A DNA stretch of 64,000 bases from contig OZ004592.1 in assembly GCA_963924555.1 (NCBI GenBank), positions 6,696,001 through 6,760,000 of the forward strand, read 5' to 3'. The position numbers and the translations under genes are program-made. This DNA is from Crambe crambe. Lineage: Eukaryota; Porifera; Demospongiae; Poecilosclerida; Crambeidae. Below are positions 43,583-55,221 of this stretch, one piece after another; position 1 is the stretch's first letter; each line of letters begins with the position of its first letter. The notes below the pieces were generated by a model. The model was not told the origin of the DNA, ran no database searches, and saw only the letters and a list, made by a program, of their open reading frames with translations.

Positions 43583-46500
43583 TCAAAGGTTGTCATCAAA
43601 GTAATTCTCAGGATCCTCCTCTACATTGGTCATCCAGTTCTTCTGCATCTCGAACCACTCGTGTCCTTTCTGCTTGAACTGGAAGTAAGATGCCCCCTCT
43701 AGCCTCGTGTAGGACTTGGCCAACAATGGGTTCTGGAGTCTGTCCATATCGACATCAAGGTAAGCTGATTCCTCTTCTGATTTGGAGTGAGGGAGGGTAG
43801 ATTGCTCATCTTCAGACTCTACTGGAGTGGACTCGTTCCCATCTATCCCTTCATCTCCACTGTCAATCAAGGAAGGCCATACGATGGAGCTCTCTTGTTT
43901 CTTGGGTCCTCGGTATGGGTTCACCACCTGTATGCATTGATAACTTATGCATATAAGACTGAGGAAGGTGTGCTTTATTTACAGTATTTCTCCTGACTCT
44001 CTCCTGTTTATGGACAACAGGCTTCACAAACTTTTGCACCCACTTCAAGATGCACTGTTCAGCGACCTAGAAACCAACTAGTGCTGAATGCGGTGGTTCA
44101 ATGAGAGAGAGAGAGAGGACTCACATCAAACTGAACACTGTGCTCCAACTCTTCACGCACATACAACTGATGGGGGACAAGCCTCTGTGATATATCTTCA
44201 GCTCTATATGCCAACATTCTACATTGAATAATGATAACCTCATTATACAGATCAATCTTTTATCAGTCATTATTTTAAAAGCTGACTTTAGGACGTCCTG
44301 AAAAGGGATATTATGTTCCTTGTCTTCCTGTGCCTGGGGGTTTCCTCCAGTGGCTGAAGTGGTGACCTCTGACCTGACTGCTTGCTGCTTCTGATCCCAA
44401 CGCAATTCTTCTGCCATCTCCCGCAGGAGGTTGGGGTCCATCAGTAAACTCTTCTGCTGACGCTCCTGGAATGTACATAATATGGAAAGAGTCACATGAT
44501 ACAGTGTGTACTATCACATGATCACTCTTCACACTAATCAACTCACCTTGACTCCATTCTCATAAGACACATATGTGTAGAAATCCTTCAGCTTCAGCAT
44601 TCGAAGAAAGAGTTTGATTTTATTGCTAGAGATGGACCCCTGTATAGATGATCATTAATAGCAATTCCTGGAGACCAAGGTAAGAACTCACTGAGGCATC
44701 CTTATCATAGAAGAGCCAGTTCAGTTTGAAATCTCTCACAACTGCATGGTTGACTGCTGTGTCATCTTCATTGTAGAAGATGGAGAAATTCTCAAGGAGT
44801 ACAGCTGCATGGTGCATGGAGGACAGCAGAAAAAGGTAGACTGAATATCACTGATGGAGAGAGAAAGGATTTAGTTTCTCACCAATGATGACATTGAGTA
44901 ACATGAAGGAGACAAAGACATAGTACACGATGAAGAAGAATATAGCTAATGCTACACTCCCACAAGTTCCTTCTTCGGGTGAGCAGTACGGCTGATCCAC
45001 CTATCCAACACAAAGAGAAAAAAACACCCAATCAAATAACAAACCTTATCATTATCCCTCTCATTAGTTACCATGGCGTCTCTAAAAATAGTATGCCAGT
45101 CTTCTCCTGTTACTACTCGAATCACCAGGTTGGCAGAGAACTGGATCCTGGCAAAGTTGACAAAAGAGAAGTTGATGGCTTCCCCTGAGCGGAGGTTGCT
45201 GAAGTAGAGGTTCCCCAAGAGAGAGAAGAGGAGGATAATGGAGAAAAGCACACCAAGAAGACCTCCACTCTTGATAATGGTAGAACCCACAGTGCTAAGG
45301 ATCTTCTGAAGAGTGCTCTACATAAAGTGGTGAAGGGATTATAACCACTAGATGTCCCATTGATTCTTATTGACTTACATATTTCATCAGAATGGTGAAG
45401 AGTTTTAATATATTGAAGGTAAGGAAAAGATCAGCAACAGGTCTCACATCAGCCTACAAACAAAACAACATCTATTCTCTTGGTCCCTAATGATTATATC
45501 CCTGTCCTTACCGGGTTGCTAAGGTACACAATGGCTAGAACAACATAACTGTCTCCCAATAAAAACACGAAAAAATCAAAAAAATTCCTCCAACTCTGGA
45601 AGTATTTCCTGGGACCAAAAGCCACTAGTTTCAGGAGCACCTGGAGTACAAAGGTCAGGGAAATTAATACTTAGCCACACCATTGCTATCTCTCTTTTAC
45701 CTCAATGATGAAGAAGAAGGTAAAAGCAACAGACAGAGACATAAGGATCAAAGTAGAGATTTCAAGTTCCTCTTTTTGGTCATTTATATTAACCCACTGA
45801 AAGAGTAAGACAGAGTGAACAAGATAACATAGGAGATGGTTAGTATGATGATGCACTCACAGGAACCCAGAGTAGTCCGGAATTGAGGATGACGATCAAT
45901 GTGTTGACATGCCTGTAAGTCTGACTGACAAATATCTTGTATAAAAATAACCTGAACTTGTTATCACCTGTAGAAAGAAAAGGTGATGGATTCAAGGTCA
46001 CATCCTTTTTAATGACTAAGCTTGAATGTGAGGTCTATGAGGAGGGCTTCTTAATGAGTACATACATGGAGGAGGGGGTCTCTTAATGGGGAGGAGTGGG
46101 TCTCTTAATGGGTGTGCATATGGTCTCCAAGGAAAGGTTTCATAATGAGTACATCATGTGAAGGAGAGGGCCACTCAATGGGTACATACGTGGAGGAGGG
46201 GGTTTCTTAATGGGGCGGGTAAGAGATATCCTCTGGAGGAGGTCTGTCCACCTCTTCTGAGAGACGGTGAGGAGGGCTGAGTGGTCTGGCTTGTGTTCAT
46301 TGAAGTTGTTCACCACTATTCCCACAAAAAGCTGGAGTCCAAAGTTCACACCAAAGAATACAAAGAGGTGGATATAGATGAACATGAACTGGAGAGGAAG
46401 GAGAGAGGGAGGGGAGAGGAAGGAGAGAGGGAGGGGGAGAGGAAGGAGAGAGGGAGGGGGAGAGGAAGGAGAGAGGGAGGGGAGAGGAAGGAGAGAGAGG

Positions 46501-49500
46501 GAGAGAGGAAGGAGAGAGGGAGGGGAGAGGAAGGAAAGAGGAAGGAGAGAGGAAGGAGGGAGGGAGAAAGGAGAGAGGAAGGAGAGAGGAATGAGAGAGG
46601 AATGAGAGAGGAATGAGAGAGGGAGAGAGAGAGGAAGGAGAAAGGAAGGAGAGAGGAAGGAGGGAGGGAGAGAGGAAGGAGAGAGGAATGAGAGAGGGAG
46701 GGAGAGAGAGAGGAAGGAGAAAGGAAGAAGAGAGGAGGGAGAGAGGAAGGAGAGGGAGGAGAGAGGAGAGAGAGAGAGGAAGGGGGAATGGGAGGGAGAG
46801 AGAGGAGAGAGAGAGGAAGGGATAGGAAGGAGGAGGAAGGAGAGAGGGAAGGAGAGAGGGACGGAGAGAGGAAGGAGAGAGGGAGGGGAGAGGAAGGAGA
46901 GAGGAAGGAGAAAGGAAGGAGAGAGGGAGGGAGAGAGGAAGGAGAGAGAGGAAAAAGAGAGGAAGGAGAGAGGGAGAGAGAAAGGAAGGAGAGAGGAAGA
47001 GAGGGAGGGGAATGGGAGGGAAGAGGAAGGAGAGCGGAAGGAGAGAGGGAGAGGGAAGGGAGGGAGAGAGGAAGGAGAGAGGAGAATGAGAAGGAGAGAG
47101 GGAGAGGGAATAGGAGGGAGAGAAAAGGAGGGGAGAGGAATGAGAGAGGAAGGGGAGAGGAAGGGGAGAAGAACGGGAGAGAAAGGAGAAAAGGAGGGGA
47201 GAGGAAAGGAGAGAGGAAGGGGAGGGAGGGAGGGGGAGAGAGGGTGGAGAAGGGAGGAGAGAGATAATGATGGTTATTCTTCAGCAGGATATAGCTTCCC
47301 TTACCCATGAGTATTTACTTAGGTTGACGAGGTCACCGCCAGTGCCAAAGAGATCTCTAACGTCCAACCATCCCTCCAGAGTCAGGACTTCAAAGAGGGT
47401 GATAAATGCCTCCCATGTGTTATCAAATCGAAAGTTCCTATGATAACTATACCTGATGGAGGGAGGGAGGGAGGGAGAGAGAAAGATTATGGTTGTACGA
47501 CAGAGACATGCCTACTCACCAGACTCGAGGGACTAAGATGAATATATCTGTGCCATTTCCAACGACGAGGGGGAGTGATTCTTGAGGGGAGGGTTCAATA
47601 TTAATCAGGAACTCCCCCACGCAGTCATTTTGGCTTTGAGTAGGGTCGTTACAAAACCCCTCAGGGCTCTCTTTTCCAGCGAAGAGCTGCACTCCATAAC
47701 TAGCGAACATGAAGATAAAAAACACAAGGAGAACGATAGCCTGCAGGAACTTCCTCCAACCCAACAGCAACTCGTACATCACATGACGCATCCTCGGAAT
47801 CAGACTTATCAAGCGTAGAGGTCGAAGGGCACGCAAGCTCAGCAGAAATCTGATTAGTGAATGAATTAGCTACATATAGTCATTAATCTCTCTCTCTCTC
47901 TCATCCCTATAGTTCTAGCCCTTCACCCTTTCAAATCTCACTTAATTGGGGTTGTATTTCATTATGGATCCAGCTAGTTGAGGGACTATGATTCCAAATT
48001 AAGCCCATCATCCAGAAAACTCACATCATCCAATGTGGGAGGAGTCTGAAGGTGACATTCAACTCTAGTACCTTAGGACAAGCAATGCCATAAACCACCA
48101 CAACTCCCAGTGTGCCCAAGACTATCAACCAATCCACAATGTCCCACAGGGTCTGGATGGCAGCGTGAGGGTTGAAAAACAACCCATTGGCAAGAATCTA
48201 TACAAGAAAGAGTGAATACACAAAGAAGCTTGCTTAGCTAGTAGCCCTGTACCAGGACTGATCTACAAGTAAAAAGAGCAGATCTGGGTAGAAGGCTACG
48301 TCTCACATGAAGGGTCTGGTTCATGAGATTAAGTAGGTGGTTACCTTGAGGATAAGTTCCAAGAATGTGAAGCAGACAAAGATGATGTCCATGAAGAGCA
48401 AGTAGGTAGTTTCTTTTTTCATCTCATCATTGAATGTCTCTCGGATCTGTCCCACTAGGGATGTCAAGGTGACCAGGATCATGAACCAGGTGAAGTAGGG
48501 AAAAGGACTCACACAATAACTGAAGAGTGAAAGTTCATTAACATGACCTTCTGGTCTCAGATTGAATGCTACATCACTTACCGGAACAGGTAGAACACAA
48601 TTTCAATAGCATGTTTGAAGATGTTCTGTTGCTCCCTCTCCCTGAGAGGGTTAGTGGTCGGCTCTTTCATTTGTTTGGTGAGCACTGACTTGCAGAACTT
48701 TCTGAGTTTGTGTCCAGGGGGCATGCAGAAGAGAGCCGTGTCAAACAAGTGGTACTTTTCTCTGAACTCATCATATTCGCTTTGCATCAACCTGACAACA
48801 TAAAAATCATCCAATCAAAGGAGCAAAGACCTATACTGAAATAAAGAGTTCATACCCCCCCCAACCCTCCATGAAAATTTCTTGAACTTACAGAGAAGAA
48901 GGGTCAGCCTGTCCCTTGTTGCTCAGGACATCTCCTCTTGATGTACCACGGATGGTCTGACTAGGACGATTCTCCTCTTTCTCCCGACTGTGCTGCCTAA
49001 AGGCCTTGACGTGACTCAATAAGCCCTGGATGCCCCAGTACTTGCCCTGGTCAGCCGATATCCCATTACCCACGGATATGCTGTCCTCTTCTGTCAGGAG
49101 ATTTAACTCCGACAGCTTAGAGCTTCGACGCTGGACATTGACATCTGAGGAGAGGATGGAAGACTGCTCCGGCAAGAATCCAGTGGAGTAGTCATTTACT
49201 TCACCGATGTTGTAGAAGTTCTGAACATCCACTTCAGTTAAGTTTGGGACATCTGTAGACGAGAGTTTGGGGATGGGAATCTTCTTCGGACCACAGAGTT
49301 GAAAGATTCGAAGGTGGTAAGGGATTTTCTGGATCTTGGCTGTGTTCTTTTCTGCTTCTTCTAATTTTTTCCTCTTGACGTCTTCATCATAGTCAAGATT
49401 GTCCAGAATGGCAGCAACGAAGAAGTTGAGGAGGATAAGGGAGAAAAAGAGATGGAGAAGGAAGAAGTAGAAGTTTATGATGAAGAAAGCATCATTACGA

Positions 49501-51631
49501 CGACACATTGTTTCACTGAAGAGCTGAGACCAACCCTCCTGCATCAGCAGCTGGAACATGGACAGGAAAGACTGTATGAAAGAATGACATAGTCATGATG
49601 TGTCACATGATAGTCACATGATTAAACGAGGATGTGAATGGTCAGGGTGTGTCATTTATGGTCATAAACTCACATGAAAGAAATCTCTGAACAAGTCGGA
49701 ACCAACTCTCTCTTTGCATTCAGGTTCTGCTTTCAGGTATCCAAAGACCAGCATGCTGATGATGGCAAACCAGATTAGGAAGACAAGCACTATCAGAATG
49801 ACGATGAGTAGACGGATCCCGTCACCAATGATACTCAGGAAGAACTTCCTCATGTGAGAGGACAGATTCAAGGCACGAGGGAGACGCAGCATCTAGAAAG
49901 ACCCAACAAACATCAAATATAGGGGGGAATGCATTTTTTACTACACGCACACATGTACAATACATGTAGAGCACATGCATAATTGTACATGCATGCATGA
50001 GTCACTGACTCACCTGAAACAGGGCCAGAACGTTTCCTGCTCTCCATGGGTCATTGATATGGATATGGCCGTCGATGGGAATTGCAGCCACCAGACCACC
50101 GATAGCTATGATCATCAGGTACCAGAAGTAGCGAGTCTTGAAAAAGAGAACCAGCTGCATTGGATTGGCCAACAAATGGAAAAAAAACAGTCCGACAACT
50201 TCCAGCACGAACAAGATGCTCACTCCAAGCTAATCATACCAATAGCAGAAATGTGAACCATTTACTCTCCTGCTATACATACACACATACATACATTACA
50301 TACACACATATATACATTACATACACACATACATACATTACATACACACATATATACCTGCCAAAACCTGAGGACCTGACCTAAGATATCGGGCATTTCT
50401 GTGTGCTTGGTGGAAGTGATAATGGCATCGACCAGCACCAGCACAGTGAAGAACTTCTCCGTGGTTTTATAGTAATAAGTATCCAGTCTCTTCTTGAAGG
50501 CTGAGAGAGATTCTTGAGTTTTGATGTACTTGAAACCAATCTCATTGGTGGTGCTCCCTTTCTGCTCATAGAGGACAATAGTAGGCTTGTCTTTCTGTTT
50601 GCTGGACAATTCCCCTGCCTCTTCACTCCGAAGATCAGCAAAAGATTCTATAATCACCACCAGGAAGATATTTTGCTGCAGAAAAGATACCCCTGAATAA
50701 CTGGTATGTCTATTACAAACTTAAAGATCTCACTTACAAAGATGACAAGAAAGAAGATCATTGCTACATATAGAACTAATACAAAGATGTAAAAACGAGA
50801 AGATCCAGCAAGGGCGTTGTACTGCATATAAGACCAGAGCTCCCAACTAGAGGCCTCGTACACAGCAAACAAAGCATCCACAACTGGAGGATCAGAATGA
50901 GATAGCAATCAGCAAATACTTATTGTTTATTCACTGCACAATCATAATTAAGAGTAGCCTTGGGGGGGGGGGGGGGGGGGGGGGGGGGGTGAAATTTGGT
51001 GTTAGAGATAGTCAAGAAATGGCTAAGCTATGATTGGGAGCTGCAAAGGGGTGGGGAGGGGGAGGGGGAGGGAGGAGAGAGGTGGGGAGGGGGAGGGAGG
51101 AGAGGGATGGGGAGGGGGGAGGAGAGGGGTGGGGAGGGGGAGGGGAGGGAGGAGGGGGTGGGGAGGGCAAGGGAGGAGAGGGGTGGGGAGGGAGAAGCTG
51201 TCTTACTGAGGAGTCTGAATTGGCCGAGGTAGACAGTGTTCCTGTAGTTAAAGTTGAGGGGTCGCGACTCGTTATCTGCCATACACGTCATGTCCGGGTT
51301 GCCAAAGCATCGTTGAATTATGGATGAACCAGAAACATTGCTACAATGTGTGGTGGGAATGGAGAGGACTCTGGGGGGAAAGAGGGAGGGGCAGGGGAGA
51401 GAGAGGCAAGTTATATGACTCCTTTATAAGAGGTGAAAGGTCACTCACGGTGTGCTGTCATCAGGGGTGTAATAGCACCTTTCATTGAGTCCTCCAAACC
51501 ACTGCACCCCAATGAGGGCAAACATGTAAATAAAGAAGAAGTAGAAGATGGTCACAAACAAAAGTTGCTTCCACCGATTCCTGCAAAAGATGAAATGTTG
51601 AAATGTTATGAGCTCCCTCTAGCAGAGAGAG

Positions 51632-51713
<82 letters not shown>

Positions 51714-52684
51714 TCTCACTTGACATTCTTGTACAAACTATTGAGAGCTGAGGTGGGAATCTTCAAATGAACAAACAACTTGAGAGAAGAAACAGCTGTT
51801 ATACTTCGAAAGATGAGAGGGTAGTAGAGGAAGGGGTTTATCACTGGTGACCCCATACCACCAGTGAGATGGTCATACACCTTGTAACTCCTGTACACCT
51901 GTCAACAAACACACAAAGCATAAATTCCAGACAGTTCTGTTAGATGGAATGGAGATAACTGACAAATATAAGGTACAGAGTTGGGGTGGGGGGAACTTAC
52001 TCCAATACCAACAGAGTACAATAGACAGAAGAAAACCAGAACAAGAGTTAGTAATCTGACAATGTCACTGCGATAACCACTCTCTACAGACTGATTGTGG
52101 TCACTCTCAAACAGGTCTGGCACTTCATGAACCACCTGGATGATGGAGAGTCCACATTTTAAAAATGCTCTGGTGAAGTCACAGAAGACTCTCACCTTTC
52201 TTTTATGTCCCCTACAATAGAGGAAGATGAGATATTGAGTCCACAGGTATACCTGGACACCATACAGAATAGAGAGCACTAAATCCACTCCAGCAATGAT
52301 CACAAATTGATAGAACACGTCCAGACATTTATTTTCCTCATCATTATCAAGACTGCAGACTCTCAAGGGGGCAGACAACCCAAGGGACAGAAGATTCACG
52401 ACAGCACAGAAGCGAAAAAATATTCGGATAGATTTCTTCTCCACCAAAGTGTTGCAGGTGTAACACCTCGTATGTCTCCCCTGGTCCAAGGTCTCTTCCT
52501 CAGGGTCACTCCTTAGGATCCCAACTTGCTGCTGGGGGTCTGTGGAATCACCCTCCAGGGGGTAGATTGAGGTGATCTCGTCAAATGTAACAGAACCACG
52601 TCTTCCCCGACGAGGACTGACATTCCCCGAAGGGTTGTAGTGTCCCCTCGTAGCTGAAGTTCTCTTCAGGGCAGGGTACGCCAT
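43583..52684 (-). CDS. NALCN: Sodium-leak-type four-domain channel NALCN
   Basis: The start ATG at 52684 (MAYPALKR) is followed by a basic cytosolic N-terminus and domain I (VNLLSLGLSAPLRVC, RKVRVFCDF). Pore I is YEASSWELW (about 50840). Domain II pore is MQEGW (about 49535), followed by RIFQLCGPKKIPIPKL. Domain III has a weakened S4, MRALRPLRLISLIPRMRHV, then LFAGKESPEGFCND and pore FEVLTLEGWLDVRD (about 47380). The III-IV linker is TVSQKRWTDLLQRI. Domain IV pore is VVTGEDWHTIF (about 45100), then the C-terminal helices and acidic tail EEDPENYFDDNL (stop 43583). NALCN carries background Na+ leak together with UNC79, UNC80 and FAM155. The filter reads E-E-E-E here, not EEKE as in vertebrates. 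Several introns are swollen by purine repeats. Confidence 0.93.
46040..46215. repeat. Decayed tandem copies of a NALCN exon end
   Basis: Three or more imperfect units carrying GGAGGAGGGGGTCTCTTAAT lie beside the exon boundary at about 46190-46215 (GGAGGAGGGGGTTTCTTAAT). Each unit copies the last codons of the exon encoding IKKPPPPR and its donor. Confidence 0.65.
46390..47262. repeat. Purine-rich (GGAGAGAGGAA)n-type minisatellite, about 870 bp
   Basis: Nearly pure purine on the plus strand, built from GGAAGGAGAGA-like units of variable length, inside a NALCN intron. It makes long spurious ORFs on both strands. Such homopurine mirror-like tracts can form H-DNA and vary in length. Confidence 0.95.
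50276..50358. repeat. ACATACACACAT-type tandem repeat
   Basis: About four imperfect copies of a unit of roughly 20 bp, alternating ACATACACACATACATACATT and a TATATACATT variant, in a NALCN intron. Confidence 0.85.
50962..50989. repeat. Poly-G tract of 28 G
   Basis: An uninterrupted G run in a NALCN intron, about 60 bp from a further G-rich region. Confidence 0.9.
51047..51192. repeat. GGGGAGG/GGTGGGGAGG G-rich tandem repeat
   Basis: About 145 bp of G-runs of 3-6 separated by A or T, with strong G-quadruplex potential, ending at the next NALCN exon. Confidence 0.9.
51633..51707. repeat. (GA)n microsatellite
   Basis: A GA dinucleotide run of about 37 units in a NALCN intron. Confidence 0.95.
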
Positions 52685-52762
52685 CTTAAAGACTGCCACT
52701 GAAAATAAACACACAGTGTACGTGGGCTTGACTGATAGGTAAGGTGTCGAAATCTGCATGCA

Positions 52763-52783
52763 CGTACGTACGTACGTACGTAC
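52763..52783. repeat. (ACGT)n run in the NALCN/PDE12 bidirectional promoter
   Basis: Self-complementary ACGT units in the 157-bp gap between the divergent starts at 52684 and 52842. Confidence 0.8.
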
Positions 52784-52841
52784 ATAGTCTAGGACTCGAG
52801 CCAAGGGGTTGTTGACCCTTTACTGAAATTCTGTGTGACAC

Positions 52842-54910
52842 ATGGCAAGTCTTTTAATGAGGTTTTTTCCTCCTATTTCTAAGATAGTTAGCAGAAAGGT
52901 ATTCATAAGGAAAATGGCAAGCATAACCTACGAGACGATTTCCAGAATGGTGGCAGTGAAATCTATTGAAGGAGAAGAGAAACTCAAACTGATTATGGAC
53001 GACTGCTGGGGACACCACCACGAATTCCTCAGGGACAAAGGGGAGCACGTGAGCAAGGCACTTAAGAGAATAGTCCTCACTTCCATCAAATCTCAAAGTG
53101 GAAACAGGAAGCGTAAACGCACAGAGGTAGAGGAAAAGACAATGGTTCCCACATCTTCAATCAAGGCCGTCCTCTATGCACCCACGGGGGATATTGTGGA
53201 AGACAAGGTTCCTAATATTGATGCATGGGTGGAAGGAAGCGTCTTGGAGATGGGAGGGATCAGGTACAAGGTTCAAGTGAACATTCCCTCAGTGCTCTCC
53301 TTGAAACTAAGTCGCTATGTGATGAGTGGAGGTCCAGTTGTTCCAGAGGTAACCCTAACACCCCAGTTAAGTAGTCACTTGTGCATGATGTCTGTCTTCT
53401 CTTTTAGGTGGATTTGGAGTTTGCAGATTTTTTCTCTTGTAAATGGAAGTGGTTTCGTTATCCCCTCTCTCTCCCAGAGGACCACACCCATGCCCTTCAG
53501 GTACTGGGTACATCCTTTACTTATTGGCCTTCTGATGAAGATTGTGGCCACAGACTCCTCCTCCAGTGCACACCGGCTTCCACCGATGGACGTACAGGCC
53601 CAACCAAATCCACCCTCTCTCTGATTGTAACTGAAAGTCCAAAGGTCACCCCTATAACCAAACGCCACCTCCTAACTCCGGCTCGACTGGTCCAACCTGA
53701 TGTTTTCCGGATGGTGACTTACAACACACTAGCTGGAGCTTTCACAGATGGGTTGTATGCTCACACGGTTCTTTATCCCTATTGTGATCCAGCTGCCCTA
53801 GATATCGAGTACAGACAGAGTCGAATAGCCCATGAGTTGCTAGGCTACAATGCTGATCTGTTGAGTCTTCAGGAAGTTGGGACGATCACTTTCAATCAGT
53901 TCTTCTTACCAGCTCTGAGAGACAAGGGCTATGATGGCTGCCACTGTCAGAAGTCGGGCTCAGTAAGTCTACAGAGATAACCATTAGCACCAACCAAAAA
54001 ATTAGTTATTTTTCTTTTCTTCCAGATACATGAAGGAGAGGCAATCTTCTTTGATACTTCGAAGTTTACTCTCGTGGCCCAAGAGAGTGTTTCCATTGGC
54101 AACTTTCTGGAAAATGATCCATCTTGCTCAGAAATTCATAAAGGATTAACAACTGCACCATCCTTCCTCAGTCAAGTCTTGAAGAAGTCTAGCATCATTC
54201 TTGTCGTGCTGCTCAGAAGCATTGCATGTCCGGAGAACTATCTCATGGTAACCAGCACTCACCTCTACTACCACCCCAAGGGGGACCATGTCCGCCTAGT
54301 CCAGGCAGCTGTCATGGTGAACTACCTCCGGACAAGAGTGGAGAAGTTCTCTAATATCCTTGGAGAGAATTCTAAGATAGCAACTGTGATTGGTGCCGAC
54401 TTCAACAGCTGCCCCTGTATTGCTGCATATCACTACTTGACAACTGGATCAGTGGAAAGAACACACGAGGATTGGATGGTTTACAAGAAGAAGGACATTC
54501 CTCGATGTCCGTGCTACTACAAGCACGGAAATCATGGATCCAAGGATGAAAATCATTCCAAGGAAGGAGAAGGCGGGGAAGCTTTTGTAGACAAGGAAGA
54601 GTCTCTGCTTCCCCACATGCTCCATCAAAGTGACATGCTTAGTGGTGATCTTGTGGAGGATGACTTTAAAGGATTAGATCTGAAGCATGATTTTCACTTT
54701 TCTAATGTGACAGGCACTGAAGAGTGCACTAACTACACAAAGGACTTCAAGGCCGTCCTGGATTACATCTTCATTGATTCGGATCACCTGACAGTGGAGA
54801 GAACTGTGCCACTCCCACCTGTGAATGAGCTCATGGAGTTTGTGGCCCTGCCCTCTGTCTACTTTCCCTCGGACCACTTGGCACTGGTTGCCGATTTGAA
54901 GTGGAAATGA
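52842..54910 (+). CDS. PDE12: 2',5'-phosphodiesterase 12 (mitochondrial deadenylase)
   Basis: Three exons (52842-53348, 53408-53962, 54026-54910) give 648 residues in phase (human about 609). The N-terminus is basic and amphipathic (LLMRFFPPISKIVSRKVFIRK), fitting a mitochondrial presequence. The C-terminal exonuclease-endonuclease-phosphatase fold is clear: MVTYNTLAG, YPYCDPAALDIEYRQ, LLSLQEVG (catalytic Glu), STHLYYHPKGDHVRL, IGADFNSCP, LDYIFID and the final PSDHLALVADLKWK. PDE12 removes poly(A) from mitochondrial RNAs and degrades 2-5A oligomers. An extra Lys/Gly/Glu-rich insert (about 54480-54600) enlarges the catalytic domain. Tail-to-tail with the receptor gene at 55222. Confidence 0.95.
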
Positions 54911-55221
54911 TGACCTTAGTCAGAAATTTTTAATCACAGGTTCACTAAAGGGATTAATAGTTTTATTACAAGTTGGAGCTTTTGGACTTCATCATGTTTA
55001 GCTACAATGTTTGGTTAAGATGGTGGTCAACATAAGATGGTTAACATTACTTCATTTTCTTGGTTCTTCTTGCTCACAAAACTATCAGAGAAAGCAAAGA
55101 GCTCTTTGTAAGTATGGGCTGGAATTTCTCTATGCACTCACTTGGCTGTTGGAATACGTGGTGTGCTGTACATCACTTCATATGGTGGTTCCTCTCTGCA
55201 TGTGCCACACATTAGCTATAG
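54911..55221. other. Intergenic 3'-3' gap
   Basis: About 310 bp between convergent stop codons, with no feature beyond AT-rich, 3'-UTR-like sequence. Confidence 0.7.

Noticed and set aside
46281..47310. Long ORFs on both strands (up to 320 aa, Ser/Leu/Pro or Arg/Glu/Gly)
   Set aside because: Artefacts of the purine-rich minisatellite in a NALCN intron.
51433..51723. Plus-strand ORF of 96 aa with an Arg/Glu tail
   Set aside because: Reads antisense to a NALCN exon and then through the GA microsatellite.
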